Shown: in pieces, positions 32,676 through 41,605 of the stretch
Numbering within the stretch: position 1 is the stretch's first letter
How the letters are laid out: every line of letters begins with the position of its first letter
Assembly: GCA_003531585.1 (NCBI GenBank)
Contig: DQFX01000060.1
Coordinates: 678-64,677 of the forward strand
DNA from: Oscillospiraceae bacterium
GTDB taxonomy: Bacteria > Bacillota > Clostridia > Oscillospirales > Ruminococcaceae
Direction of reading: 5' to 3'
DNA: 64,000 nucleotides
Notes under the pieces: generated by a model
Told to the model about the DNA's origin: nothing
The model's database searches: none
Seen by the model: the letters and a program-made list of their open reading frames with translations, nothing else
Translations under genes and position numbers: made by a program

Positions 32676-34400
32676 ATGACACTGGTAATTAACATTCTGA
32701 TAGACATTCTCAACGAGGGGCTTATGTATGCGCTCCTTGCAATGGGAATGTACATAACTTACAGTATTCTGGACTTCCCGGATCTGTCTGTAGACGGCAC
32801 GTTCCCATTAGGCGCGGTGCTAAGCGGCGTGCTGATAATCCAGGGCGTCGACCCCTGGCTGTGCCTGGTGATCTCGTTTGCGGCTGGAATGGCTGCCGGA
32901 GTCCTCACGGGACTTATGCATGTGAAGCTCCGCATTACTCCGCTGCTCTGCGGTATCATCATGTACACCGCGATGCTCTCCGTGAACCTCGTCATACTCA
33001 AGGCGGGTACCGACGGAAAGGCGGTCGCTTCCTTCTTCACTAAGAACACGATATTCAATTCCGGCATTGCTTCGCTTATCCCCAAGAACATCGGCGAGGG
33101 CGGATTCTACATCAGGACCGTGGTGATCGCGCTTATTCTTGTTATCGTGTGCAAGCTCCTGCTGGATCTCTACCTCAAGACCAAGCACGGACTGCTCCTG
33201 AGAGCCACCGGCGCCAACGATAAGTACACCGTAATGCTCGGCAGGAATCCCGGCTCCATGAAGATTTTCGGTCTTGCCCTCGGCAACGGATTCGCGGCGC
33301 TCGCCGGTTCGGTCATCGCGCAGAACAAGGGCTCCGCTGACCAGCAGATGGGTATAGGCATGGTAGTTCTGGGTCTTGCTTCCGTAATTATCGGACTCAG
33401 CCTGTTCAGACGCGTGAAGTTCATGAAGGGCACCACAATGGTTATCCTGGGTAGCCTCGTGTACAAGGCGGCTTACCAGATCGTGCTCTCCCTCGGTATC
33501 CCGACGGATTTCAACAACCTGATGAAGGCGCTGATATTCCTCGTTGCGCTTGTGCTCGGCGGAAGCGAGCTGAGGAAGCTCATAACCTCCCTCGGCAAAA
33601 AGCCCGAGCCGGTGAAGTCTGACAGCAAGCTTGCGCTCAGCAATATCACGAAGGTGTTCAACCGCGGGACCGTCGATGAGAGCAAGCTGTTCGACAACTT
33701 CACGCTCGACGTCAACGACGGGGACTTTATCTCCGTTGTAGGCTCCAACGGCAGCGGCAAGACCACCATGCTGAATATCGTCTGCGGCGGTATCCAGCCG
33801 GATTCCGGCGCGGTTGTGTTCAACGGCGAGAATATCGTGCTCTCGAAGGAGTACGAGCGCGCACGGAAGATAGGCAGAGTGCTCCAGGACCCGAAGATGG
33901 GAACCTGCGGCAGCCTTACTATCCTCGAAAACCTCGCGCTTGCGGACAATAAGCTCCACCCGTTCGGACTTTCACCGGCGGTGAACAGAAAGCGCGAGGA
34001 GCATTACAAGAAGCTGCTCGAAAGCTGCGGAATGGGTCTTGAGAACCGCATGGGCGTGCTGGCAGGCTCGCTTTCCGGCGGACAGAGACAGGCTCTTGCG
34101 CTGATAATCGCGACTATGGCGGACATCGACCTGCTGATACTAGACGAGCATACGGCGGCGCTTGACCCCAAGTCCTCCGAGACGCTCATGAAGATCACCG
34201 AGAAGGTCGTCAAGGAAAAGCACCTCACTACGCTGATGGTCACGCATAACCTGCGCTTCGCGGTGGAGTACGGCTCAAGACTTGTTATGATGCACGGCGG
34301 CAATGCTGTTATGGATATCGACGGCGAGGCTAAGAAGAACCTTGTTGTGGACGATATCCTCGGCAAGTTCAACGAAATAAGCATTGAGTGCGGCAACTAA
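32676..34400 (+). CDS. Fused ABC permease and ATPase of the tryptophan-type transporter (TrpY-TrpZ fusion)
   Basis: 574 residues in one frame. Residues ~1-300 are a BPD_transp_2-type permease with about eight membrane helices (MTLVINILIDILNEGLMYALLAMGMYITY...). Residues ~318-574 are an ABC ATPase with Walker A GSNGSGKTT (~352-360), signature LSGGQRQAL (~466), Walker B LLILDEHTA (~483, His where Pro is common) and a switch His (VTHN ~520). In related bacteria these are two proteins, TrpY and TrpZ. A single chain would dimerise into the full importer. Terminator follows. Confidence 0.88.
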   Translation: MTLVINILIDILNEGLMYALLAMGMYITYSILDFPDLSVDGTFPLGAVLSGVLIIQGVDPWLCLVISFAAGMAAGVLTGLMHVKLRITPLLCGIIMYTAMLSVNLVILKAGTDGKAVASFFTKNTIFNSGIASLIPKNIGEGGFYIRTVVIALILVIVCKLLLDLYLKTKHGLLLRATGANDKYTVMLGRNPGSMKIFGLALGNGFAALAGSVIAQNKGSADQQMGIGMVVLGLASVIIGLSLFRRVKFMKGTTMVILGSLVYKAAYQIVLSLGIPTDFNNLMKALIFLVALVLGGSELRKLITSLGKKPEPVKSDSKLALSNITKVFNRGTVDESKLFDNFTLDVNDGDFISVVGSNGSGKTTMLNIVCGGIQPDSGAVVFNGENIVLSKEYERARKIGRVLQDPKMGTCGSLTILENLALADNKLHPFGLSPAVNRKREEHYKKLLESCGMGLENRMGVLAGSLSGGQRQALALIIATMADIDLLILDEHTAALDPKSSETLMKITEKVVKEKHLTTLMVTHNLRFAVEYGSRLVMMHGGNAVMDIDGEAKKNLVVDDILGKFNEISIECGN

Positions 34401-34425
34401 CTGCACAGAACGCAAACTGAATTAC

Positions 34426-34462
34426 AGGGCGGTCAGTCGAAAGCTGCCGCCCTTTGTTTTTG
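34426..34462 (+). terminator. Terminator after the trp transporter
   Basis: AGGGCGG (34426-34432) pairs with CCGCCCT (34447-34453), followed by TTGTTTTT. It lies only 11 bases before the recQ start. Confidence 0.82.
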
Positions 34463-34472
34463 AGAGGCAGAC

Positions 34473-36314
34473 ATGGATAAAAACGAGGTTCTGAAACAGT
34501 ATTTCGGACACAGCGAATTCCGCCCCGGTCAGGGCGATATAATCGACCACATTCTCGCCGGGCAGGACTGTCTCGGCGTAATGCCCACCGGCGCGGGAAA
34601 ATCGGTCTGCTTCCAGGTTCCGGCGCTGATGTTCAGCGGGACTTCCATCGTTATTTCACCGCTTATCTCGCTGATGAAGGATCAGGTGGAGGGTCTGCGG
34701 CAGTCCGGCGTCAACGCGGCGTTTATCAACAGCTCCCTTGACCTGTGGGAGTACCGCCAGGTGCTGGACAACGCTTCCTCAGGACTTTACAAAATACTCT
34801 ACGTAGCGCCGGAGCGACTGACTGCGGACGGGTTCCTGGGCATGTGCAGGGGACTGGATATTCCGCTTGTGGCAGTGGACGAGGCGCACTGCGTATCCCA
34901 CTGGGGGCAGGATTTCCGTCCGAGCTACCTGAAGATCTCCGAGTTTGTGGAGCAGCTCCCGAAGCGCCCGGTTCTGGCTGCGTTCACTGCGACCGCGACT
35001 GATATCGTCAAGGACGACATCGTGCGCATTCTGGGACTGCGGCAGCCGTTTTCCGTCACCACCGGATTCGACCGCCCGAACCTATATTTCGAGGTACGCC
35101 CCACCGAGCAGCGTAACAAAAACGCGGTGCTCCTTGGAATAATCCGCGAAATGCAGGGACGCAGCTCAATAGTGTACTGCTCCACCCGAAAAAACGTGGA
35201 GGCCGTGACGGACTTCCTGCGGCTCAACGGCGTTAACGTCCGGAGCTACCACGCGGGAATGCCCGACGACGAGCGCCGCAGCGCCCAGGAGGATTTCACC
35301 TACGACCGCTGTAACGTGATAGTCGCCACAAATGCGTTCGGAATGGGCATCGACAAATCCGATGTGGCTCTGGTGGTGCATTATAACATGCCGAAGGATC
35401 TTGAGAGCTACTACCAGGAGGCGGGCAGAGCCGGCCGCGATGGAAGTCCGGCGCGGTGCATACTGCTGTACAGCAAGGGGGACGTCCGCACTGCGGAGTT
35501 CATCATCGACCACGGCAGGGAGGAGTCCGGGCTGACCCCGGCAGAGCAGGAGAAAATGCGGCTGCGCGATCACGAGCGCCTGAAGCAGATGACGTTCTAC
35601 TCCACGACTCCGCGGTGTCTGCGGCATTTCATACTGAACTATTTCGGGGAGGATTCCCCGGCGGAGTGCGGAAAGTGCAGCAGCTGCAACGCCGAAATGG
35701 ACACTCTGGACATCACGGTGGAGGCACAGAAGGTGATATCCTGCGTGTACCGGCTCAAACAGCGGGGGCGTTCCGGCGGGAAGGTGCTGGTAAGCGGGAT
35801 ACTCTGCGGCAGCGAGAGCGAACAGATAAAGGAAGGCGGCTACGATACCCTCTCCACCTACGGCATAATGAAGGACGTCAGACAGACCTATGTCCGGGAG
35901 ATAATCGACCATCTGGAGCTTCAGGGGCTGCTTTCAGTCAGCGATGATTACCACACGCTGGAGATAACTCCGGATGGCGACGAGTTTATAAGGTCGCGGC
36001 GCACGCTGCTGATGAAGCGCTCCAAGCGCGCTGCGGACATCAGCGCGATAACGCAGTTCAGCAATTCCGACGGCGTTGAGGATCCAGAGCTGATGAAGCG
36101 GCTCAGGGAACTGCGCAAGAAGTTCGCCGACACGCTGGGAGTTCCGGCGTTCGTGGTGTTCTCGGACGCTTCGCTCAGGGATATGTGCGTGAAAAAGCCC
36201 GCCACAAAGCAGGAGTTCCTGTGTATCTCAGGCGTGGGCAGCGTCAAGGCGGAACGCTACGGGAAGGACTTCGTCAGAGTGGTGTCCGAGTACCTTAATG
36301 AAAAGAATTCGTAA
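34473..36314 (+). CDS. recQ: ATP-dependent DNA helicase RecQ
   Basis: 613 residues. Superfamily 2 helicase with Walker A PTGAGKSVCFQ (~38-48), the DEAH box in VDEAHCVSHWGQDFRPSY (~134-151), motif VI QEAGRAGRDG (~314-323), the RecQ zinc-binding domain (CLRHFILNYFGE...CGKCSSC, ~385-408), a winged-helix RQC domain and a C-terminal HRDC domain (~530-605). It unwinds DNA 3'-5' in recombination and fork repair. No promoter is clear; the -10/-35 region would overlap the preceding terminator, so it may depend on read-through. Confidence 0.95.
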   Translation: MDKNEVLKQYFGHSEFRPGQGDIIDHILAGQDCLGVMPTGAGKSVCFQVPALMFSGTSIVISPLISLMKDQVEGLRQSGVNAAFINSSLDLWEYRQVLDNASSGLYKILYVAPERLTADGFLGMCRGLDIPLVAVDEAHCVSHWGQDFRPSYLKISEFVEQLPKRPVLAAFTATATDIVKDDIVRILGLRQPFSVTTGFDRPNLYFEVRPTEQRNKNAVLLGIIREMQGRSSIVYCSTRKNVEAVTDFLRLNGVNVRSYHAGMPDDERRSAQEDFTYDRCNVIVATNAFGMGIDKSDVALVVHYNMPKDLESYYQEAGRAGRDGSPARCILLYSKGDVRTAEFIIDHGREESGLTPAEQEKMRLRDHERLKQMTFYSTTPRCLRHFILNYFGEDSPAECGKCSSCNAEMDTLDITVEAQKVISCVYRLKQRGRSGGKVLVSGILCGSESEQIKEGGYDTLSTYGIMKDVRQTYVREIIDHLELQGLLSVSDDYHTLEITPDGDEFIRSRRTLLMKRSKRAADISAITQFSNSDGVEDPELMKRLRELRKKFADTLGVPAFVVFSDASLRDMCVKKPATKQEFLCISGVGSVKAERYGKDFVRVVSEYLNEKNS

Positions 36315-36330
36315 AAAATAACAAAAGCAC

Positions 36331-36359
36331 TTGCAATACCAGGCGATTTATGCTACAAT
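36331..36359 (+). promoter_or_regulatory. Promoter of the FapA-family gene
   Basis: TTGCAA (36331-36336), 17-base spacer, TACAAT (36354-36359), 40 bases before the ATG. Confidence 0.78.
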
Positions 36360-36398
36360 ATAATTAAGGTAATATTCAATATAAAAGGGGGCATTGTC

Positions 36399-37790
36399 AT
36401 GTCAGAGAATACAGATGGCAAGATTATCCATTCGGAGGTGGAAGTATCGATTGATCCCAATTGCACCACCGCATTTATGACCATATCCGAACCCGCAGGC
36501 GGCGGGCTTGACGTGACCCCTGAGAAGGCAATGGCGGCTATCCGCGCTAAGGGGATAGCCTTCGGCGTGATAGAAAGCGCGGTCAGCGAAGCTGTGGAGC
36601 AGCGCCGCTATGGCGAGAACGTCTGCGTTGCGCGCTGGAAGCCTCCGGTGAACGGCGTAGACGGCACGATAGAGTATTACTTCAAGAAGGAAAGCACGTT
36701 CAAGCCGATCGAGGACGAAAACGGAAACGTGGATTACAAGAACCTGGGGTTAGTACGCAACATCTACCATGGAACTCCGATCGCGAAGATAACTCCCCCG
36801 ACGGAGGGAACTCCGGGAACGGACATCATGGGAAAGTCGGTCGCACAGAAGCATGGCGTCCCGGCTAAATTCAGCGTGGGCAAGGGAACTGAGCTTGTGA
36901 ACGACGGCACCGAGATAATAGCCTCCGTTGACGGCAATCTTGTGTACACAAACGGTTCGTTCTGCATTGAGGAATCACTGCTGATACGCGGCGACGTCGA
37001 CGTATCCAGCGGCAATATCGACTTCATCGGCGACATCATGGTTAAGGGCAACGTAATGGAGGGGTTCTCCGTTACATCCAAGAAGAACATCACGATATTC
37101 GGAACGGTGACGAACGGCACGGTCACAGCCGACGGCAACATTACAATAAAGCTGGGAAGCATAAACTCCAAGCTTCGCAGTGAAAAGGGCAGCATAAAGC
37201 TGGATTTCTGCCAGAACAGCAGCGTATGGGCGGCGTTCAACGTGGAAGCGTCCTCGTTCATAGGCGGCGACGTCTATGCGGGCAAGAAGCTCATCGCCAG
37301 CGGCAAGGGCATACTTGTCGGCGGAAAATACACCGCGCTTGAGGATATCTCCGCGTCGGTGATAGGCTCCGACAACTACACCAAGACGATGATAACCCTC
37401 GGCAACAACGCGGTCCTCTCCGAGGAGATGGAGGGTCACAAGCACAAGGTAGCCGAACTTGAAGACAAGCTCGACCAACTGGGGAAGATAGTTACGACCC
37501 TGACGGAGATGGCGAAGGTCAGCAAGCTTTCGCCGCAGCGCGAGCAGATGAAGGTTGAAGCTATGCGTTCACGGTTCCAGATTCAGGGCGAGATAAAGCG
37601 GCTCAACAACCGCATCGCGGAGATCGAGACCACCCTCGAGCGCAAGCAGAATCTGTCCATTTCCTGCAAGAAGGCGTTCTACCCAGGCGTTACGCTGAGG
37701 ATAAATTCCTACGTGTACCCGGTGAACGTGATGACTCCGCACTCCAAGGCGACCATCAGCGACAACGAGATAGTAATGATCCCGCTGTGA
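36399..37790 (+). CDS. FapA family protein (DUF342)
   Basis: 463 residues. The DUF342/FapA layout is clear: an N-terminal alpha/beta region with many Glu/Lys, a central right-handed beta-helix of repeated short strands (~175-320: 'GDVDVSSGNIDFIGDIMVKGNVMEG', 'TVTADGNITIKL', 'GDVYAGKKLIASGKG'), a coiled-coil segment (~345-425, EMEGHKHKVAELEDKLDQLG...) and a final strand-rich tail. In Vibrio vulnificus FapA links glucose PTS to flagellar pole; in Firmicutes the role is unknown. Cytoplasmic, monocistronic, with a terminator at 37808. Confidence 0.88.
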   Translation: MSENTDGKIIHSEVEVSIDPNCTTAFMTISEPAGGGLDVTPEKAMAAIRAKGIAFGVIESAVSEAVEQRRYGENVCVARWKPPVNGVDGTIEYYFKKESTFKPIEDENGNVDYKNLGLVRNIYHGTPIAKITPPTEGTPGTDIMGKSVAQKHGVPAKFSVGKGTELVNDGTEIIASVDGNLVYTNGSFCIEESLLIRGDVDVSSGNIDFIGDIMVKGNVMEGFSVTSKKNITIFGTVTNGTVTADGNITIKLGSINSKLRSEKGSIKLDFCQNSSVWAAFNVEASSFIGGDVYAGKKLIASGKGILVGGKYTALEDISASVIGSDNYTKTMITLGNNAVLSEEMEGHKHKVAELEDKLDQLGKIVTTLTEMAKVSKLSPQREQMKVEAMRSRFQIQGEIKRLNNRIAEIETTLERKQNLSISCKKAFYPGVTLRINSYVYPVNVMTPHSKATISDNEIVMIPL

Positions 37791-37807
37791 TTTTATTTGA
37801 ATGTGTA

Positions 37808-37836
37808 CCCGGAGGTTTTACGGCCTCCGGTATTTT
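37808..37836 (+). terminator. Terminator after the FapA-family gene
   Basis: CCGGAGG-ttttacgg-CCTCCGG (37810-37831 region) followed by TATTTTTG. Confidence 0.75.
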
Positions 37837-37869
37837 TGTGAAAAAATGATGAAAATTTAATAACGCCCC

Positions 37870-37900
37870 TTGACTTAGAGTGGACTCTAAGTGCTACAAT
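37870..37900 (+). promoter_or_regulatory. MerR-type promoter with a 19-base spacer and dyad operator
   Basis: TTGACT (37870-37875) and TACAAT (37895-37900) are 19 bases apart, two longer than ideal, and the spacer holds a perfect dyad CTTAGAGT-gg-ACTCTAAG (37874-37891). This is the hallmark of promoters activated by MerR-family regulators, which twist the DNA to realign the boxes. The sequence resembles operators of NmlR/AdhR-like MerR proteins that answer to electrophiles. No merR gene is in the window. Confidence 0.8.
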
Positions 37901-37949
37901 AATTTCATGAAATAACCGGGCATATCCGGAATAAAATGGAGGAAAAAAC

Positions 37950-39701
37950 ATGTATCTTGAGAAAATCAATTCCCCGGCGGACGTAAAGAAGCTCAGCTCT
38001 GATGAGATGAAGAAGCTCGCGGAGGAAATGCGCACCGCGCTTATAAAGAAGCTGAGCGTACACGGCGGTCACTGCGGCCCGAACCTTGGCATGGTGGAGG
38101 CGGTGATCGCGCTCCATTACGTTTTCGACTCCCCGAAGGACAAGCTGGTGTTCGACGTATCGCACCAGACCTACTGCCACAAAATGCTCACAGGCAGAAA
38201 TTACGCGTTCCTTGACGAATCCAGGTACGACGACGTTACCGGATATTCCAGCCAGCATGAGAGCGAGCACGATCATTTCACGATGGGTCACACATCTACT
38301 TCCGTGAGCCTCGCATGCGGACTTGCAAAGGGGCGCGATCTCTGCGGCGGCTCCGAGAACGTAGTTGCGGTTATCGGCGACGGTTCCCTGTCCGGCGGCG
38401 AAGCGCTGGAGGGTCTGGATTACGCATACGAGCTTGGCTCCAACCTTATCATCGTTGTAAACGACAACCAGATGTCCATTGCCGAGAATCACGGCGGTCT
38501 CTATGAGAATCTGAAGCTCCTGCGCGAAACCGGCGGAAAGGCTGAGTGCAATCTGTTCCGTGCGATGAACCTCGATTACGTATACGTCGGCGAAGGAAAC
38601 GACGTTGACGCCCTTATAAAGGCGTTCACAAGCGTTAAGGATTCAAAGAAGCCCGTAGTAGTCCACATCGTCACCGAGAAGGGACGCGGATACGCTCCGG
38701 CGGTCAAGGACAAGGAGTCCTGGCACTGGCACATGCCGTTCAACATTGAGACCGGCGAGATGACCATGCAGGGCGGCGGCGAGGATTACGGCGACCTCAC
38801 CGGAAAGTACATGCTTGAGAAGATGAAGCGCGACCCGAAGGTCTGCATGATAACCTCCGGAACCCCCGCTGTCGGCGGATTCTGGAAGAGCCGCCGCGAC
38901 GAGGCAGGCAGTCAGTTCATTGACGTTGGAATCGCCGAGGAGCACGCAGTAGCACTGGCTTCCGGCATTTCGGCCCGGGGAGGCAAACCGGTCTACGGAG
39001 TTTACAGCACGTTTGTCCAGAGAACCTACGACCAGCTCCAGCAGGACCTCTGCATTAACAACAACCCCATAACTATCCTGACGTTCGCGGCATCCGTCTG
39101 GGGAATGAACGACGTTACTCACCTGGGAATTTACGATATACCGATGATGTCGAACATTCCGAACCTGGTTTACCTTGCGCCGACCACCTACGAGGAGTAC
39201 ATCGCAATGCTCGACTGGAGCACGGAACAGCGCGAGCATCCGGTTGCCATCAGGGTTCCCGGAGCGGTTATCCACGGCGAGAAGCCCACTAAGGACTACG
39301 GAATACTGAATAAGTACGAGACAGTTCAGAAGGGAAGCGGCGCTGCAATTATTGCGCTTGGTACGTTCTTCGGCATGGGTAAGCAGGCTGCGGAGCTTAT
39401 CGAGAAGAAGACCGGCGTAAAGCCTACGCTCATTGATCCGGTTTACATCACCGGAATCGACGAGGAGCTGCTGGAGTCCCTGAAGAAGGATCACAAGGCG
39501 GTCGTCACGCTTGAGGACGGCATTCTCGACGGCGGCTTCGGCGAGAAGATTGCGAGATTCTACGGAGATTCCGACATGCGCACCGTGAACTTCGGTCTGA
39601 AGAAGGAGTTCCTCGACCGCTACGACGCAAACGAGGTTCTGCGCCAGAACTGCCTCACTCCCGAGCAGATCGCAGACAGAGCGGCTGAGCTTATAAAGTA
39701 A
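37950..39701 (+). CDS. DXS-like thiamine-diphosphate enzyme (1-deoxy-D-xylulose-5-phosphate synthase paralogue)
   Basis: 583 residues, shorter than typical DXS (~620-640). Order as in DXS: N-terminal ThDP domain with GGHCGPNLGMVEAVIALH (~39-56), FDVSHQTYCHKMLTGR, ESEHDHFTMGHTSTS, the ThDP/Mg motif GDGSLSGGEALEGLDYA...VNDNQMS (~147-178); pyrimidine domain with FIDVGIAEEHAVALASG; and a transketolase C-terminal domain. Several positions differ from true DXS (GDGSLSGG for GDGALTGG). It condenses or transfers two-carbon units; whether it makes DXP or has another ketol role is unknown. The MerR-type promoter suggests stress-induced expression. Confidence 0.8.
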   Translation: MYLEKINSPADVKKLSSDEMKKLAEEMRTALIKKLSVHGGHCGPNLGMVEAVIALHYVFDSPKDKLVFDVSHQTYCHKMLTGRNYAFLDESRYDDVTGYSSQHESEHDHFTMGHTSTSVSLACGLAKGRDLCGGSENVVAVIGDGSLSGGEALEGLDYAYELGSNLIIVVNDNQMSIAENHGGLYENLKLLRETGGKAECNLFRAMNLDYVYVGEGNDVDALIKAFTSVKDSKKPVVVHIVTEKGRGYAPAVKDKESWHWHMPFNIETGEMTMQGGGEDYGDLTGKYMLEKMKRDPKVCMITSGTPAVGGFWKSRRDEAGSQFIDVGIAEEHAVALASGISARGGKPVYGVYSTFVQRTYDQLQQDLCINNNPITILTFAASVWGMNDVTHLGIYDIPMMSNIPNLVYLAPTTYEEYIAMLDWSTEQREHPVAIRVPGAVIHGEKPTKDYGILNKYETVQKGSGAAIIALGTFFGMGKQAAELIEKKTGVKPTLIDPVYITGIDEELLESLKKDHKAVVTLEDGILDGGFGEKIARFYGDSDMRTVNFGLKKEFLDRYDANEVLRQNCLTPEQIADRAAELIK

Positions 39702-39759
39702 TTCCAGGATAGCGGCAAGTTATTACTTTAAAGCATATCCTGCGATAAGAAACAGGTAT

Positions 39760-39788
39760 TTGACATTGCGGGAAAACTGCGTTATAAA
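39760..39788 (+). promoter_or_regulatory. Promoter of the decarboxylase-cupin gene
   Basis: TTGACA (39760-39765), 17-base spacer, TATAAA (39783-39788). Confidence 0.78.
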
Positions 39789-39820
39789 CGTACCAGAGAA
39801 TAAATTAAGGAGTGATCTTT

Positions 39821-40558
39821 ATGGTAAAGCAGACAGCAGGACATGACGCGCTGGGCGAGTTCGCACCGGAGTTCGCGCACCTTAACGACGATATTCTGTT
39901 CGGCGAGGTATGGTCGCGGGAGGATAAGCTGAGCCTCAAGCTGCGCTCAGTCGTGACGGTATCCGCGCTTATCGGCAAGGGAATCACCGACAGCTCCCTG
40001 ACATACCACCTGAGCGAAGCAAGGAAGAACGGCGTAACACGCACCGAGATGGCTGAGATACTCACGCACATTGCATTTTACGCAGGCTGGCCGAACGCCT
40101 GGGCGGCATTCCGTCAGGCGAAGGAGGTCTATGCGGACGACATCACAGAGCAGCACGGCGGATTCTTCGGTCAGGGCGAGCCCAATACAGCCTATGCTAA
40201 GTACTTCAAGGGGAATTCCTACCTGAAGCCGCTGACCGACCCGAAGCAGACCGTTTTCATAGCAAACGTGACGTTCGAGCCTGGCTGCCGGAACAACTGG
40301 CACACTCACCATGCGGATAAGGGCGGCGGTCAGATACTGGTCTGCGTTGACGGCGAGGGCTGGTACCAGGAGTGGGGCAAGCCCGCACAGAAGCTGATTC
40401 CCGGCACTGTAGTGACGATCCCGGCGAACGTCAAGCACTGGCACGGAGCCGCGAAGGGAAGCTGGTTCTCTCACCTTGCGGTGGAGGTTCCGGGGGAGAA
40501 TTGCTCCAACGAGTGGCAGGAGCCTGTCACCGACGAGCAGTATTACGCAGTTGAATAA
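39821..40558 (+). CDS. Carboxymuconolactone decarboxylase-like/cupin fusion protein
   Basis: 245 residues from ATG 39821 (AAGGAG seven bases upstream; a GTG nine bases earlier is less likely). Residues ~1-105 are a CMD/AhpD-like domain (LRSVVTVSALIGKG...EMAEILTHIAFYAGWPNAWAAF) but without the CxxC of peroxidase-type AhpD. Residues ~125-235 are a cupin barrel with metal ligands in NNWHTHHADKGGGQILVCVDGEGWYQE and IPANVKHWHGA. The family is common in anaerobes, usually next to redox-stress genes; its substrate is unknown. It follows the DXS-like gene but has its own promoter and terminator. Confidence 0.88.
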   Translation: MVKQTAGHDALGEFAPEFAHLNDDILFGEVWSREDKLSLKLRSVVTVSALIGKGITDSSLTYHLSEARKNGVTRTEMAEILTHIAFYAGWPNAWAAFRQAKEVYADDITEQHGGFFGQGEPNTAYAKYFKGNSYLKPLTDPKQTVFIANVTFEPGCRNNWHTHHADKGGGQILVCVDGEGWYQEWGKPAQKLIPGTVVTIPANVKHWHGAAKGSWFSHLAVEVPGENCSNEWQEPVTDEQYYAVE

Positions 40559-40584
40559 GATACCGTACATATTTCATACTTCTT

Positions 40585-40615
40585 GAGCAGGGCGTTTTGT
40601 CCTGCTCCTTTTTTA
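40585..40615 (+). terminator. Terminator after the decarboxylase-cupin gene
   Basis: GAGCAGG (40585-40591) and CCTGCTC (40601-40607) form a stem followed by CTTTTTTA. Confidence 0.85.
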
Positions 40616-40688
40616 TTCTGACGAAACTATCCACATTGAGCAAATTATAGTTTTCGACAATCCTATCAAAACGTCCCCGCACTTCAAT

Positions 40689-40718
40689 GTAATAATCCGG
40701 ACATGCCGCGAATAGACT
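40689..40718 (+). promoter_or_regulatory. Candidate sigma-E-type promoter of the spoIIIA operon
   Basis: GTAATAAT (40689-40696), 14 bases, AATAGACT (40711-40718). This approximates the sporulation sigma-E form (G-x-ATA-x-T and CATA-x-x-x-T, 14-base spacing) with one mismatch in the -10. Known biology (spoIIIA is a mother-cell sigma-E operon) makes it plausible; the match alone is weak. Confidence 0.35.
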
Positions 40719-40747
40719 TGTACAAATGAAACGGGGAGGAATGGCAC

Positions 40748-41605
40748 ATGATAGCCGCTAAAAACATCAGGACAGTCCCGCTGCGGTTCGCCGCAGGGAA
40801 AATATCGCTTCCGCAGGGCAGTATCGCAGAAATACGCCTGCGGACAGGCAGGAGCGCCTGCGCGGTCATGACCGACGGAAGGCTCGTGAAATGCTCCGCG
40901 CCATTCAGCCGTCAGGACATCGGCGAGTGCTTCCTTGAGCTGTGCGGGAATTCTGTGCACAGCTTCGCCCGGGAGATCTCCGAGGGCTACATAACTCTGC
41001 CGGGAGGCCACCGGGTTGGATTCTGCGGAACCGCCGTCGAACAGGGCGGCAGACTGTCCACGCTCAAGGACATCTCGTCGCTGAATATCCGGTTCGCAAG
41101 AGAAGTGCGCGGCTGCGCGGAGGAACTGTGCGCCAGGGCATTCAGCGGCGGGCTTTGCTCGCTCATAGTTTGCGGGAAGCCTCTTTCCGGAAAAACCACC
41201 GTTCTGCGGGATATCGCGCGTATCCTCGGGGATACCCGCCGCGTGGCGGTCGTCGACACCCGCGGCGAGATAGCCGGAGTGTACGGTGGAGTTCCCGCGC
41301 TGGATATCGGCGAGAACACCGACGTTCTGAACGGGTACTCCAGGGGCGAGGGAATAATGTGCGCTCTGCGCTCCCTCAGCCCGGAGGTCATTATATGCGA
41401 CGAGATAGGCGGCGACGCGGAGGAGATACGTCAGTGCATGAACTGCGGTGTGAAGCTGATAGTCTCCGCCCACGCCGGGAGCATTTGCGAGCTTATGAGC
41501 CGCCCGGCGCTTCAGGGACTGCTCCCGCTGTTTGAAAGGGCGGCTCTGCTGGAGGAGCGCGGGAGGCTCTCAGAGCTTGCAGATATACAGGAGATACGCT
41601 CATGA
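40748..41605 (+). CDS. spoIIIAA: Stage III sporulation protein AA, secretion-type ATPase
   Basis: 285 residues. Walker A GKPLSGKTTVLRD (~142-154), Walker B region EVIICDEIGGD (~216-226), and an N-terminal domain with IAEIRLRTGR typical of SpoIIIAA, a VirB11/GspE-like ATPase that powers the mother cell-forespore channel. The start follows GGGAGG; an ATG seven bases upstream is in another frame and stops. Its last codons overlap the spoIIIAB start (ATGAG), so the two are translationally coupled. Confidence 0.95.
   Translation: MIAAKNIRTVPLRFAAGKISLPQGSIAEIRLRTGRSACAVMTDGRLVKCSAPFSRQDIGECFLELCGNSVHSFAREISEGYITLPGGHRVGFCGTAVEQGGRLSTLKDISSLNIRFAREVRGCAEELCARAFSGGLCSLIVCGKPLSGKTTVLRDIARILGDTRRVAVVDTRGEIAGVYGGVPALDIGENTDVLNGYSRGEGIMCALRSLSPEVIICDEIGGDAEEIRQCMNCGVKLIVSAHAGSICELMSRPALQGLLPLFERAALLEERGRLSELADIQEIRS

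Noticed and set aside
37950..39701. Naming the ThDP enzyme dxs outright
   Set aside because: It is shorter than standard DXS and differs at several conserved positions, and its promoter is regulated; I call it a paralogue.
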